DNA from: Methylophilus glucosoxydans
Lineage (GTDB): Bacteria > Pseudomonadota > Gammaproteobacteria > Burkholderiales > Methylophilaceae
DNA length: 64,000 bases
Direction: 5' to 3'
Assembly: GCF_042676145.1 (NCBI RefSeq)
Contig: NZ_JBHTJW010000002.1
Coordinates: forward strand, 1,736,001 to 1,800,000
The position numbers and the translations under genes were made by a program. Positions 17,317 to 26,096 of this stretch are shown here, piece by piece (position 1 is the stretch's first letter; the number at the start of each line of letters is the position of its first letter). Under the pieces are notes generated by a model. That model saw only the letters and a list, made by a program, of their open reading frames with translations, was not told the DNA's origin and searched no databases.

Positions 17317-19095
17317 TTAGCTGGCCTGCTGGCCATACAAGCGTTGATAGACACTGCCGGCCTGCTGCACCAGCGTCTCATGCTGCCCTTCCTCAATGAT
17401 GCGGCCACCATCAAACACCAGCACGCGGTCCGCCTCTTTCACGGCAGATAATCTGTGAGCAATGATGATGGTCGTGCGCCCACGCAAAAAAGTGCGCATT
17501 GCCTGATGCAGCAAAGCTTCTGTATGGGTATCCAGCATGGAGGTCGCCTCATCCAAGATGACGATTTGCGGCTGTTTCAGCATCATGCGAGCAATCGCCA
17601 GCCGTTGACGCTGGCCACCGGACAAGCGCACTCCACTGCGTCCAAGCTGCGACGCCAGCCCTTGTGGCAAATCGCGCACAAATTGCGCCAGCTGCGCAAT
17701 TTCAAGCGCCTGCCATAAGGCATCATCCGAATAAGCGGTCTCCAGACTCAGGTTTTGGCGCACGCTGTCATTAAACAACATGGGTTGTTGCAGCACCACG
17801 CCCAAGTGTGCGCGCACTTGTGCATAGCCCAACTGCTCAATCGGCTGGCCGTTGAATAAGATCTGGCCCTGAGTGGGGGCATATAAGCCCAACAACAGTT
17901 GCACCAGGGTGGACTTGCCCGCGCCTGAGACGCCAACCAGCGCCACTTGCTCACCCGGTGCAATATCCAGCGTCACGTCGGCCAGAATAGGATCGCCTTC
18001 GCCATAAGCAAAGGTCACGTTTTGCAGGCGGATTGCTGCAGGCGAGTGTGCATCCAGGGCTTGTACGGTGGCAGAATAATGGGGTTCTTCATCCGCCGCC
18101 AATACCTGGTTGATCCGACCCAGCGCCGCCTTGGCCGCGTAATAAGACACTTGTACCGACAACAGCTCTTGCACCGGGCCCATCATGAACCACAGGTAGC
18201 CAAACACGGCGATCATCTGGCCGACAGACAAGTTGGAAAACACCACCATCAACATGGCGACGGCACGAAAAATCTCAAAGCCAAATAAAAACACGCCGAA
18301 TGACAAACGCGCCAAAGCATCAGACTTCCAGCCGGAAGCCGTGGCGGCGGCTCTAACTGCCTCTGCCGCCTGCTTGGCTTTATCCAGAAAGCGGCGGTCG
18401 CTATTGCTGGCCCGCAGTTGCTGCATCACTTCCAGCGTCTCGTTCACCGATTGCGACAAAACCTCAAAGGCGCCATTCTCACGCTGCTTCCAGGCTTTGA
18501 CCTTTTTGCCCAAGACCATGGTCAGCGCGATAACAAACGGATTCAAGAACAGGATAATCAACGCCAGTTGCCAATGCATCCAGAGCAAGACAACAGCTAC
18601 GCCAATCACGCTTAAGACGGCGACCAGCACTTTGGCGATGGTCTCGCCTAAAAACTTGTCCAGCGTCTCAATATCGGTGAGCAACCTGGCAGTGACTTGC
18701 CCTGCACCCAGGCTTTCATAGACTTGCATGCGTATCCTGCCCAGTTTATCCAGCAGCATTTGCCGTACCCCCAGCGTCACCTGTTTGGATAAGCCGACAA
18801 AAATACGGGTGGTCGCCACGCCGAGCAACACACTACTTAAGCGCAAGCTGATCGTGAACACCGTCACCACCACGATAATGGCAATCGGCCCCAGCCATTC
18901 GGCGGGGAGCAGCGCCGTCATTAATTTCGTGAGTTTGCCCGGTTGGTGCAGTAATACCTCATCCACCAGCAAGGGCATCAATAGCGGAATCGGCACCGCT
19001 ACCATCGCCCCGCAAAAAGCCAGGCATTGCCCCAACCACAAACGGCGGTCCTGTTGGCGCAGTTGCTGCCACAAATCCTGCAAGCTTAGGGTCAT
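17317..19095 (-). CDS. ABC exporter, fused permease and ATPase
   Basis: The 592-residue half-transporter has six predicted membrane helices (about residues 20-320) followed by an ATPase domain with Walker A GVSGAGKST, signature LSGGQRQRLAIARM, Walker B IVILDEATS and switch histidine in IIIAHRLS. It belongs to the MsbA/MDR-like exporters and should work as a homodimer. The substrate cannot be read from the sequence. It is 18 bases downstream of rlmB on the same strand and converges with the beta-helix gene across an imperfect stem-loop (17287-17307). Confidence 0.88.
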   Translation of the reverse strand: MTLSLQDLWQQLRQQDRRLWLGQCLAFCGAMVAVPIPLLMPLLVDEVLLHQPGKLTKLMTALLPAEWLGPIAIIVVVTVFTISLRLSSVLLGVATTRIFVGLSKQVTLGVRQMLLDKLGRIRMQVYESLGAGQVTARLLTDIETLDKFLGETIAKVLVAVLSVIGVAVVLLWMHWQLALIILFLNPFVIALTMVLGKKVKAWKQRENGAFEVLSQSVNETLEVMQQLRASNSDRRFLDKAKQAAEAVRAAATASGWKSDALARLSFGVFLFGFEIFRAVAMLMVVFSNLSVGQMIAVFGYLWFMMGPVQELLSVQVSYYAAKAALGRINQVLAADEEPHYSATVQALDAHSPAAIRLQNVTFAYGEGDPILADVTLDIAPGEQVALVGVSGAGKSTLVQLLLGLYAPTQGQILFNGQPIEQLGYAQVRAHLGVVLQQPMLFNDSVRQNLSLETAYSDDALWQALEIAQLAQFVRDLPQGLASQLGRSGVRLSGGQRQRLAIARMMLKQPQIVILDEATSMLDTHTEALLHQAMRTFLRGRTTIIIAHRLSAVKEADRVLVFDGGRIIEEGQHETLVQQAGSVYQRLYGQQAS

Positions 19096-19113
19096 GTGGA
19101 TTGAGGTCTTTAG

Positions 19114-19866
19114 TTAGACGGCCAAGACGCGCTGACGGCGAATCTCGTATAGCGCAATGCCACTGGCCACACTCACATTCAGGCTTTGTACCGTGCCAAA
19201 CATGGGGATGGTAATCAAGGCATCACACGTTTCCTCGGTCAATCGACGCATGCCATCGCCCTCAGCCCCCATCACCAGGGCGATAGGGCCTTGCAGCTTG
19301 GTATTATGTAGCGAGCCCGGCGCATCCATGGTGGTGCCAACAATAAACACCCCCGCTTCTTTCAGCTCGCGTAAGGTGCGCGCCAGATTGGTCACGGCAA
19401 TAAATGGCACCGTTTCGGCCGCGCCACTGGCAACCTTACGCACCGTGCCATTCAGGCCAACAGAGCGGTCTTTGGGTGCAATAATCGCATGCACACCCAT
19501 GGCATCGGCCACCCGCAAACAAGCCCCGAGGTTATGCGGATCTTGCACACCATCCAGCACCAGGAAGAACGGCGGTTCATCCAGATCAGACTCCAGCACA
19601 TCGTGGATATCCTTGTAAGGCATGGGCGTTTCAATCACGCGCGCAATCACGCCCTGATGGCGGCCATGCGCACCGATAAAGCCATCCAGGCGCTGGCGAT
19701 CCGCTTGAATCACGCGGATATTCTGCCCTTTAGCCATCTCGAGCAAATCACGCATCCGCGCGTCCACCCGGTCCTGGTCAATAATAATTTCCTGAATGCT
19801 GCTACCATGCTGACGCATGCGACTCAACACCGCATGAAAACCAAACAAAATGCGGGCTTCCGACAT
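19114..19866 (-). CDS. rlmB: 23S rRNA (guanosine-2251-2'-O)-methyltransferase
   Basis: A SPOUT-class methyltransferase that methylates G2251 in the ribosomal P-loop. The protein of about 250 residues has an N-terminal RNA-binding domain (RILFGFHAVLSRM) and the SpoU motifs LDGVQDPHNLGACLRVADA, ALVMGAEGDGMRRL and IPMFGTVQSLNVSVASGIALYE. I start at the ATG at 19866, five bases after AGGAG; the GTG two codons earlier is inside that spacing. rnr lies upstream on the same strand, the order rnr-rlmB being conserved in many proteobacteria. Confidence 0.95.
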   Translation of the reverse strand: MSEARILFGFHAVLSRMRQHGSSIQEIIIDQDRVDARMRDLLEMAKGQNIRVIQADRQRLDGFIGAHGRHQGVIARVIETPMPYKDIHDVLESDLDEPPFFLVLDGVQDPHNLGACLRVADAMGVHAIIAPKDRSVGLNGTVRKVASGAAETVPFIAVTNLARTLRELKEAGVFIVGTTMDAPGSLHNTKLQGPIALVMGAEGDGMRRLTEETCDALITIPMFGTVQSLNVSVASGIALYEIRRQRVLAV

Positions 19867-20054
19867 AATCACTCCTAAATTTTTGATCCCTTTTGCTTAT
19901 GCTTAGGCAAAAGTGAAAATACGAATCGCGCAGAGGCAGCCACATTCACTGCCCCGTGCGCGACGAGATGCCCCAAGCAGGGCAATATTGCATTAACCGC
20001 TATTATCCCAGATTTTTCATAAAGCAATTTTTCAATCTGATTGAACGGCTGGGA

Positions 20055-22532
20055 TTATCGGGCTTTCGCCTTGGGTTTGCCTTTATTTTTTTGCGCAGAA
20101 TGGCGGCCCTTGTCTTTGGCTGAGCGGCTTCTGGCCGGAGCAGGTTTGCTCGCAGCGGGCTTTTCTGCGGCGCTGCGAGACGTGCTGGTGCCGGATCTGG
20201 TTGATTTTTTGGCTGGTTGTTTAGCCGTTTTGGGGGCTTCCCACACTGCGGGCACCGCCTTTTCAACCGGCTTGGCAGACCGTGTCTTTTTCATGCTGGA
20301 CACGGCCAATGATTCAGTGACAGTACCATCTGTCGGATCAACCACGCCCTCTGACTTGCCGACAAGGGTAAAGTCAATACGCGTAGTTTCAAGATCCACA
20401 CGCACTACCTTCACGGTTAAGCGGTCGCCTAAACGATAGCGCACGCCGGTGCGCTCCCCCACCATCTCATGACGGGCTTTGTCATGGATAAAATAGTCAT
20501 TGCCCAGATCGGTGACATGCAGCAAGCCTTCCACATAAACTTCATCCAGCGCCACAAACAAACCAAAGCTGGTGACACCTGCCACTGTACCACTGAACAC
20601 CTCGCCCACTTTATCCTGCATGTAAAAGCATTTGAGCCAGTTCGTCACATCGCGGGTTGCGTCGTCGGCACGGCGCTCGGTCATGGAACAGTGCACGCCA
20701 AGGTGATGCCAGTCTTTGGCCTGATATCGCTTACCTTCCACCACAGCCTTGATCGCTCTATGCACCAGCAAGTCAGGATAGCGGCGGATCGGCGAAGTGA
20801 AATGCGTATACGCCTCATACGCCAGACCAAAGTGGCCGACGTTATCCGGGCTGTACACCGCCTGCTGCATCGAGCGTAACAAGACTGTCTGTAATAACTG
20901 CGCATCCGGACGTTCTTTGATACGCTGCATGAGTTTGGCGTAGTCTTTGGCGTGCGGGCTCTCGCCCCCACCCACACCAAAACCAAATTCGCCCATAAAC
21001 AGGCGTAAGGCCTCCAGTTTTTCTGGCGTCGGCCCTTCATGGATACGGAACAGGCAGGTCTGCTCGTTTTTGAGCAAAAAGTCAGCGGCACAGACGTTGG
21101 CCGCCAGCATGCACTCTTCAATCAGTTTATGCGCATCATTGCGCACCACCGGCACAATCTTGTCGATTTTGCCATTATCGTTAAACACCATCATGGTTTC
21201 AGTGGATTCAAACTCCACCGCACCGCGTTTTTCGCGTTGCGTGAGCATGAGTCTGAATACGCTATTCAAGTTCTGCAAATGCGGTAACAGCCAGGTATAT
21301 TCCTCACTCAACGCAGCATCTTCGCCCTGCAATAAGGCAGCGACTTTGGTGTACGTCATGCGCGCTTTAGACTGCATCACCGAAGGGTAAAACTGGTATT
21401 GCTTGACCACGCCCTGCCCGTCCACTTGCATATCGCACACCATGCACAATCGCTCAACATCCGGGTTCAACGAACACAGCCCGTTAGACAAAGCCTCCGG
21501 CAACATCGGGATCACACGACGCGGAAAATACACCGAGTTACCGCGGTCAAACGCCTCTTTATCCAGCGCGTCCCCAGGCTGCACATAAAAGCTCACGTCC
21601 GCAATCGCCACCACCAGGCGCCAACCTTTGCCTTGCGGCTCAGCAAACACAGCATCGTCAAAGTCACGTGCGGTTTCACCATCAATCGTGATCAAAGCCA
21701 AATCACGCAAATCCTTGCGGCCTTTATAATCTTTGGCTTGTACGGTTTTAGGAAAGTCTTCTGCCTGCTTGAGCGCCGCAGGATTGAATTGATGCGGCAA
21801 ATGATGCTTGCGCAAGGCAATCTCAATCTCCATGCCGCTATCCGCATAATTGCCCAAAATCTCGACAATTTTGCCCATGGGGTTAGAGTGCGAAGAAGGA
21901 TATTCGGTTAACTCAACCGTCACCACCTGTCCCACTTGCGCATCCATATCCAGATGGTATGGAATCAGGATATCCTGGCTGATACGCTTGTCTTCAGCCG
22001 CAACGATGGTCACGCCCTGGGCGCGAATCACACGCCCCACCAGGGTCTTATTCGCCCGCTCAAGCACCTCAACCAGCTTGCCCTCAGGTCGACCTCTGCG
22101 ATCCACCCCGGCCAACCGCACCATGGCGCGGTCGCCATGCATGACCAAGGTCATTTCCTTGGGGCCTAAAAAGATATCTTCAGGATTTTTGGTTTTATCA
22201 TCGGGGACCAAGAACCCATAACCATCGGTATGTCCGAACACGGTCCCCGCAATCAAATGGATTTTATCCGGCAAACAAAACGCACCCTTGCGGTTACGCA
22301 TCAACTGGCCATCGCGCTCCATCGCGCCCAACCGGCGGTTAAAAATGTCACGCTCATCATGGCTGATATCGAGCATCACATAAATCTGCTCAGCACTCAG
22401 GGGAATGCCCTGGTCTGACAACAACTGCAACACCAACTCGCGACTAGGCAGCGGTGTTTGGTATAACTCAGCTTCACGCTGGGCCTGCGGGTCATTTGCA
22501 CGCAGGGATTTTTTAGTTTTTCTGGTTGACAA
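20055..22532 (-). CDS. rnr: Ribonuclease R
   Basis: A processive 3'-5' exoribonuclease that degrades structured RNA. The 825-residue protein has an N-terminal winged-helix region, cold-shock domains, an RNB domain with LALITIDGETARDFDDAVFAE (catalytic aspartates), an S1 domain and a basic, Lys/Arg/Ser/Ala-rich C-terminal tail from about residue 755. The only start that fits is TTG at 22532, preceded by AAGGAA. rlmB follows on the same strand. The window also holds a second, shorter RNB protein (35884-37785). Confidence 0.94.
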   Translation of the reverse strand: MSTRKTKKSLRANDPQAQREAELYQTPLPSRELVLQLLSDQGIPLSAEQIYVMLDISHDERDIFNRRLGAMERDGQLMRNRKGAFCLPDKIHLIAGTVFGHTDGYGFLVPDDKTKNPEDIFLGPKEMTLVMHGDRAMVRLAGVDRRGRPEGKLVEVLERANKTLVGRVIRAQGVTIVAAEDKRISQDILIPYHLDMDAQVGQVVTVELTEYPSSHSNPMGKIVEILGNYADSGMEIEIALRKHHLPHQFNPAALKQAEDFPKTVQAKDYKGRKDLRDLALITIDGETARDFDDAVFAEPQGKGWRLVVAIADVSFYVQPGDALDKEAFDRGNSVYFPRRVIPMLPEALSNGLCSLNPDVERLCMVCDMQVDGQGVVKQYQFYPSVMQSKARMTYTKVAALLQGEDAALSEEYTWLLPHLQNLNSVFRLMLTQREKRGAVEFESTETMMVFNDNGKIDKIVPVVRNDAHKLIEECMLAANVCAADFLLKNEQTCLFRIHEGPTPEKLEALRLFMGEFGFGVGGGESPHAKDYAKLMQRIKERPDAQLLQTVLLRSMQQAVYSPDNVGHFGLAYEAYTHFTSPIRRYPDLLVHRAIKAVVEGKRYQAKDWHHLGVHCSMTERRADDATRDVTNWLKCFYMQDKVGEVFSGTVAGVTSFGLFVALDEVYVEGLLHVTDLGNDYFIHDKARHEMVGERTGVRYRLGDRLTVKVVRVDLETTRIDFTLVGKSEGVVDPTDGTVTESLAVSSMKKTRSAKPVEKAVPAVWEAPKTAKQPAKKSTRSGTSTSRSAAEKPAASKPAPARSRSAKDKGRHSAQKNKGKPKAKAR

Positions 22533-22567
22533 TATTTATTCTTCCTTTAAAATGCACAGCTTCTTTA

Positions 22568-22652
22568 GCCCAGATGGCGAAATTGGTAGACGCGCTAGTT
22601 TCAGGTACTAGTGTTTAACGACGTGGAGGTTCGAGTCCTCTTCTGGGCACCA
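22568..22652 (+). tRNA. tRNA-Leu (anticodon CAG)
   Basis: The acceptor stem GCCCAGA pairs with TCTGGGC, the anticodon arm CTAGT-TTCAGGT-ACTAG has CAG at the centre, a long variable arm is present as expected for a class II leucine tRNA, and GGTTCGAGTCC forms the T arm. CCA is encoded. It is divergent from rnr, 35 bases away. Confidence 0.97.
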
Positions 22653-22799
22653 TCAAGCAGCTTTCCAGCTGTGCCAAATTAGACTCCCAAGCAAACAATG
22701 TTTTTTGTGTATTACAAAGAATTTTCTTGGCTGTTTTTTGAATCAACATGTGGTCAGTTTAACACTCTTTGGTAATTGACTCTGTTTAAACTTCAAAAC

Positions 22800-23396
22800 C
22801 TATATTCCTTTTTTTCTTCTATCAAAAATAACAATTAGAAAAACCGAAATTATCATAGCACCCCATGGGTAGGCCCATTTCATCACCCAAGGTGTCTCCT
22901 TAAAGCTGGGTAAAATTAGTCCTATGAGTAGGAAAAATGAAGACACGAACATTATTCCGCCCATCGCACTTGCCCTACCAGAGGTCATGGTGACTACCAA
23001 AAAAAAGCTTAAAACCAGCCAAGGAAATAAAATATAAATACTCTTTGTAAACCACTCAGGGAACGAATACCTTGTAGTTAAACTTGCCCCATCCACACCT
23101 ACATAGCTTTTATAATTTACCTGAGAGTTAAACCCAGCTACTAGGCTTTTAAAGGATTCATTTAGCACCTTGTCATTTTCCTCCAAGTTTAGCTTTTCAG
23201 ATAATGTTACTAATTGATCGAAAATTTTAACTTGCTTATCAAGCCTCTCCAGAGCAAAGTGCTGTGTATACGCTTCATATGCAAAGATTGCACTAATCAG
23301 AAGAAACAGCAAAACGAATGTAAATGTGAGTCGAGACCATGTGAAGTTAGTTAGTAGCCGTTCAAAGAAATCAATTAGACTGTTCATAATAATCAT
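22800..23396 (-). CDS. AT-rich membrane protein of unknown function
   Basis: The 198-residue product has one N-terminal helix (about residues 20-41), a soluble stretch of some 70 residues rich in Lys/Asp/Glu, and three further helices near 115-138, 145-163 and 172-190. No family recognised. Codon use is markedly more AT-rich than in neighbouring genes (many AAA, ATA and TTT), and the gene lies just beyond tRNA-Leu, a common site for acquired DNA. Two ATG starts are possible (23396 and 23387), neither with a good ribosome site. I saw no integrase or duplicated tRNA end. Confidence 0.65.
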   Translation of the reverse strand: MIIMNSLIDFFERLLTNFTWSRLTFTFVLLFLLISAIFAYEAYTQHFALERLDKQVKIFDQLVTLSEKLNLEENDKVLNESFKSLVAGFNSQVNYKSYVGVDGASLTTRYSFPEWFTKSIYILFPWLVLSFFLVVTMTSGRASAMGGIMFVSSFFLLIGLILPSFKETPWVMKWAYPWGAMIISVFLIVIFDRRKKGI

Positions 23397-23490
23397 CCAT
23401 CATTGATTATTTAATTGTCAAAAGTATAAGCAAAATTTAAGCGGCATGGCATTGCAACATAAACCTCGCATAATCATTACTTGTTAATGG

Positions 23491-23527
23491 AAAAATAAAA
23501 AAGCCCCGGTCTGCCGAGGCTTTTTTT
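23491..23527 (-). terminator. Terminator after the BamE-fold gene
   Basis: GCCCCGG and CCGAGGC pair with one mismatch around TCTG. The stem is flanked by an A-run on the left and seven Ts on the right, so it can work in both directions. It is 20 bases past the stop of the gene at 23547. Confidence 0.8.
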
Positions 23528-23546
23528 AATCCAGCAACTGAATTGC

Positions 23547-23915
23547 CTAGCGATTATTAAAGAACCCAATATTCATCACTCTGTCATTCACAAAAGTGAC
23601 TTCGGTTTCTTTGTACGTGTTCTTTTTGTCGTATTTGACCAGGTTTTTGTAGTACCACATCTCAACCTGTACAGGTTTTGAGCTGTCTTGTTGTTTGCCA
23701 ATGCCTGCGATCATGCTGTTGGCGTTGGTGGGTTTGACGGATTGCTGTTTTTTAAAGGGTTGGCCGAGTTTTTCGAGCACCACTTTTTTGGATTTTCCGC
23801 TAAAGCCGTTGATAAAGTCGTTTTCATCGTAGGTTTTGCCTGCCAGTGCGCTGGTTGCAGCCAGAGCAAGTGTGGCGGTGACCAAGGCGGTCATAAGATG
23901 GGTGTATACCTTCAT
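23547..23915 (-). CDS. Small periplasmic protein, SmpA/OmlA (BamE-fold)-like
   Basis: A signal peptide ending TSALA-G is followed by a domain of about 95 residues with the pattern KSKKVVLEKLGQPFKKQ, then EMWYYKN and EVTFVNDRVMNIGFF. This spacing resembles the SmpA/OmlA/BamE fold (helix hairpin, G-x-P, aromatic strand, final strand VxF-x-(D/N)-x-(R/K)V). No lipobox cysteine is present, so it should be soluble in the periplasm and is not BamE itself. It stands alone, with its own terminator. Confidence 0.65.
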   Translation of the reverse strand: MKVYTHLMTALVTATLALAATSALAGKTYDENDFINGFSGKSKKVVLEKLGQPFKKQQSVKPTNANSMIAGIGKQQDSSKPVQVEMWYYKNLVKYDKKNTYKETEVTFVNDRVMNIGFFNNR

Positions 23916-24052
23916 GTTTACTTCCTGTTATCCAAAATCAAATTGCTGAATTATTGTTTTGTGCAAGTATAACTGTTTATGTCTGGCTTTGGTTGACCTG
24001 GCTAATCGGCTAGTTGGCTTTAGGGCAAGATTTAAAGCCCTTGGTGCACCGT

Positions 24053-24817
24053 TTAAAAATCAAGTTGCATGCCGTCATAACCGACCTGGACATTGGCAGG
24101 CACCCTGGCTTGCAGGGCCTGGTATTCAAGCTCATGGGTCATATGAATGAGCACATTGCGCTTGGCGCCTATGCGCTCAATCAGGGCCAGTGATTGCTCA
24201 ACGTTGACATGCGTGGGGTGCGGTTTTTCGCGCAGGCAATCTATGAGCAACAGGTCTACCCCTTGCAGCAAGGCATACGCGCTTTCCGGGATCTCGGAGA
24301 CATCGGTCATGTAGACAAAGTTAGCGATACGGTAGGCGTAGATGCGGATTTTGCCGTGCATGATGGGGATGGGAATAATGTGCTGACCAGCCGCTTCAAA
24401 CGGGCCCTCGATGGTATGTGCAGCCAAAACGGGTAAGTCCCAGTAGGTGGGGATGGGGTCACGCAGGGTGTAACCGAACTTTTCCTGAATATGGGTAACC
24501 GCCTCGGGATAACTGTAGAGCGGGATCTGGCAGCGGTTGATCTGGCAAAACGCGCGTAAATCATCAATGCCGTGCAGGTGATCTGCATGGGTGTGCGTGT
24601 ACAGCACGGCATCCACCCTGCGCATCTGTTGGCGCAAAGCTTGCAGGCGCAGGTCTGGCGAGGTGTCTATGAGGATCACGCGGCCGTCATCCAGTGTGAC
24701 CATACTGGAGCAACGTGTGCGCTTGTTGCGCGTATCGGTCGAGCTGCATGTGGCGCATTGGCAGCCGATCGCGGGCGTGCCTGCGCTGGAGCCTACGCCT
24801 AGTATGGTCAGTTGCAT
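24053..24817 (-). CDS. PhnP-like metallo-beta-lactamase-fold phosphodiesterase
   Basis: The 254-residue protein starts MQLTILGVGSSAGTPAIGC and has the metal motif YTHTHADHLHGIDDL, a later MTDVSE, and C-terminal HMTHELEYQ. The zinc-binding-type cysteines (GCQCATC) near residue 18 are typical of PhnP/YcbJ-like MBL hydrolases. PhnP acts on cyclic ribose phosphates in phosphonate use, but no phn genes are here, so the substrate is open. Its start overlaps the tatD stop by 10 bases, giving a pilZ-tatD-MBL operon end. Confidence 0.85.
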   Translation of the reverse strand: MQLTILGVGSSAGTPAIGCQCATCSSTDTRNKRTRCSSMVTLDDGRVILIDTSPDLRLQALRQQMRRVDAVLYTHTHADHLHGIDDLRAFCQINRCQIPLYSYPEAVTHIQEKFGYTLRDPIPTYWDLPVLAAHTIEGPFEAAGQHIIPIPIMHGKIRIYAYRIANFVYMTDVSEIPESAYALLQGVDLLLIDCLREKPHPTHVNVEQSLALIERIGAKRNVLIHMTHELEYQALQARVPANVQVGYDGMQLDF

Positions 24818-25584
24818 GGCTGGGCGTGCTTGAACAGTTTAAAAAAGTTAGCGGTGGTTGCGTCCATGATCTGCTGTAATGGCTGCTCGCGCAGGCGCGC
24901 AATTTCTTCTGCCACATGCCGCACATAAGCGGGCTGATTGGTTTTGCCACGGAATGGGATAGGTGCCAGATAGGGGGAGTCGGTTTCTACCAACATGGAT
25001 GCCAGCGGCACCTTTTGCGCGACGTCTTTGAGCGCCTGGGCATTTTTAAAAGTCACGATGCCGGAAAACGAGATATAGAAACCCATGGCAATCGCGGCCT
25101 GGGCCACCTCCCAGCTTTCTGTAAAGCAGTGCATGACGCCCCCGACCTCGGCCGCGTCCTCCTCCTGCATAATCTTGATCGTATCCTCGGACGCATTACG
25201 GGTATGGATGATCAAGGGTTTACCCGTCTGCCTTGCCGCCCGGATATGCGTTCTGAAGCGCTCGCGCTGCCAGGACAAATCACCAGTTAAACGGAAGTAA
25301 TCCAGTCCGGTTTCGCCAATCGCCACCACGTGTGGATGATTGGCCAGTTCAACCAGGCCTTGTACGGTAGGCTCGGTAATGTTTTCGTAATCAGGATGCA
25401 CGCCGACTGAGGCATAAATGTTGGGATACTGCTCGGCAATGGCAAGTACTTCGGGGAATTTATCCAGCGTGACCGAGACGCACAAGGCATGCCCCACCTG
25501 GTTGCTGCGCATGCTCTCCAATACTTGATCCATGTTTTGGACCAGCTCGGGAAAATTCAGGTGGCAATGGGAATCTACTAACAT
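24808..25584 (-). CDS. TatD-family metal-dependent hydrolase
   Basis: The 258-residue TIM-barrel protein starts MLVDSHCHLNF (metal HxH) and contains VGVHPDY, AIGETGLDY (Glu ligand), IIHTRNA, HCFTES and LVETDSPYLAP, all TatD landmarks. TatD proteins are Mg-dependent 3'-5' DNases or related hydrolases; this one resembles E. coli YcfH in gene context (tmk-holB-pilZ-tatD). It lies 25 bases from pilZ. Confidence 0.92.
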   Translation of the reverse strand: MLVDSHCHLNFPELVQNMDQVLESMRSNQVGHALCVSVTLDKFPEVLAIAEQYPNIYASVGVHPDYENITEPTVQGLVELANHPHVVAIGETGLDYFRLTGDLSWQRERFRTHIRAARQTGKPLIIHTRNASEDTIKIMQEEDAAEVGGVMHCFTESWEVAQAAIAMGFYISFSGIVTFKNAQALKDVAQKVPLASMLVETDSPYLAPIPFRGKTNQPAYVRHVAEEIARLREQPLQQIMDATTANFFKLFKHAQPCN

Positions 25585-25609
25585 ATTCTTTCTGTCTGCG
25601 TGCTAATCA

Positions 25610-25972
25610 CTAAATGGTATTCGACGGTCGGCTAGATTTGAGTGCGGCACCCAAGATAGATTCAATCCGTTTTTTGGCTTCGGCACCGCCATCTTTGTCA
25701 CTAAACTGAATGCCTATGCCTTGCGGCTTGTTGTTGACCGCCTGCGGCGTGATCCAGATCACCTTACCTACCACTTTGAGCTTGTTTGGATCATTGAGCA
25801 AAGTGAGCAACATAAACACTTCTTCGCCCATTTTAAAAGACTTGCTGGTGGGGATAAACAAGCCCCCGCCTTTGACAAAAGGCATATACGCCGCAAACAG
25901 GGCGGCTTTTTCTCGAATCGCCAGCGACAACACACCAGGTTTTGCCGCTGCAGAAGGTTGCATCTCGGTCAT
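25610..25972 (-). CDS. pilZ: PilZ-domain protein
   Basis: The 120-residue protein contains a single PilZ-like domain (about residues 12-110: GVLSLAIREKAALFAAYMPFV, GGLFIPT, MLLTLL, GKVIWITPQ, GIGIQF). It lacks the RxxxR and DxSxxG motifs that bind cyclic di-GMP, as do the PilZ proteins needed for type IV pilus assembly. Its place between holB and tatD matches the PilZ of Pseudomonas and Neisseria relatives. GGAG lies before the ATG. Confidence 0.9.
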   Translation of the reverse strand: MTEMQPSAAAKPGVLSLAIREKAALFAAYMPFVKGGGLFIPTSKSFKMGEEVFMLLTLLNDPNKLKVVGKVIWITPQAVNNKPQGIGIQFSDKDGGAEAKKRIESILGAALKSSRPSNTI

Positions 25973-26019
25973 GACATCAGCTCCAGAGTACGTGAGCGGT
26001 TAATGAAGGATACAGGGAT

Positions 26020-26096
26020 AGTGACTACTTGAGCACAATACTGCGTTGCACGTTGTTGTTTCTAACACCGCGCGCCTTGCATCTGATCTCGCGCAC
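26020..26096. repeat. Dispersed hairpin repeat, copy 4 (inverted)
   Basis: On the minus strand this reads CAGATGCAAGGCGCGC, a shorter variable stem, then GCAACGCAGTATTGTG, matching the ends of copies 1-3. It touches the stop codon of holB and fills the holB-pilZ gap. Confidence 0.5.

Noticed and set aside
19925..19966. Hairpin TCGCGCA/TGCGCGA between rnr and rlmB as a fifth copy of the dispersed repeat
   Set aside because: It has a stem-loop but lacks the shared flanks GACAAGGCG and CAACGCAGT, so I do not count it.
22653..22799. Attachment site or island boundary at tRNA-Leu
   Set aside because: I found no repeat of the tRNA 3' end and no integrase nearby, so an integrated element is not supported.
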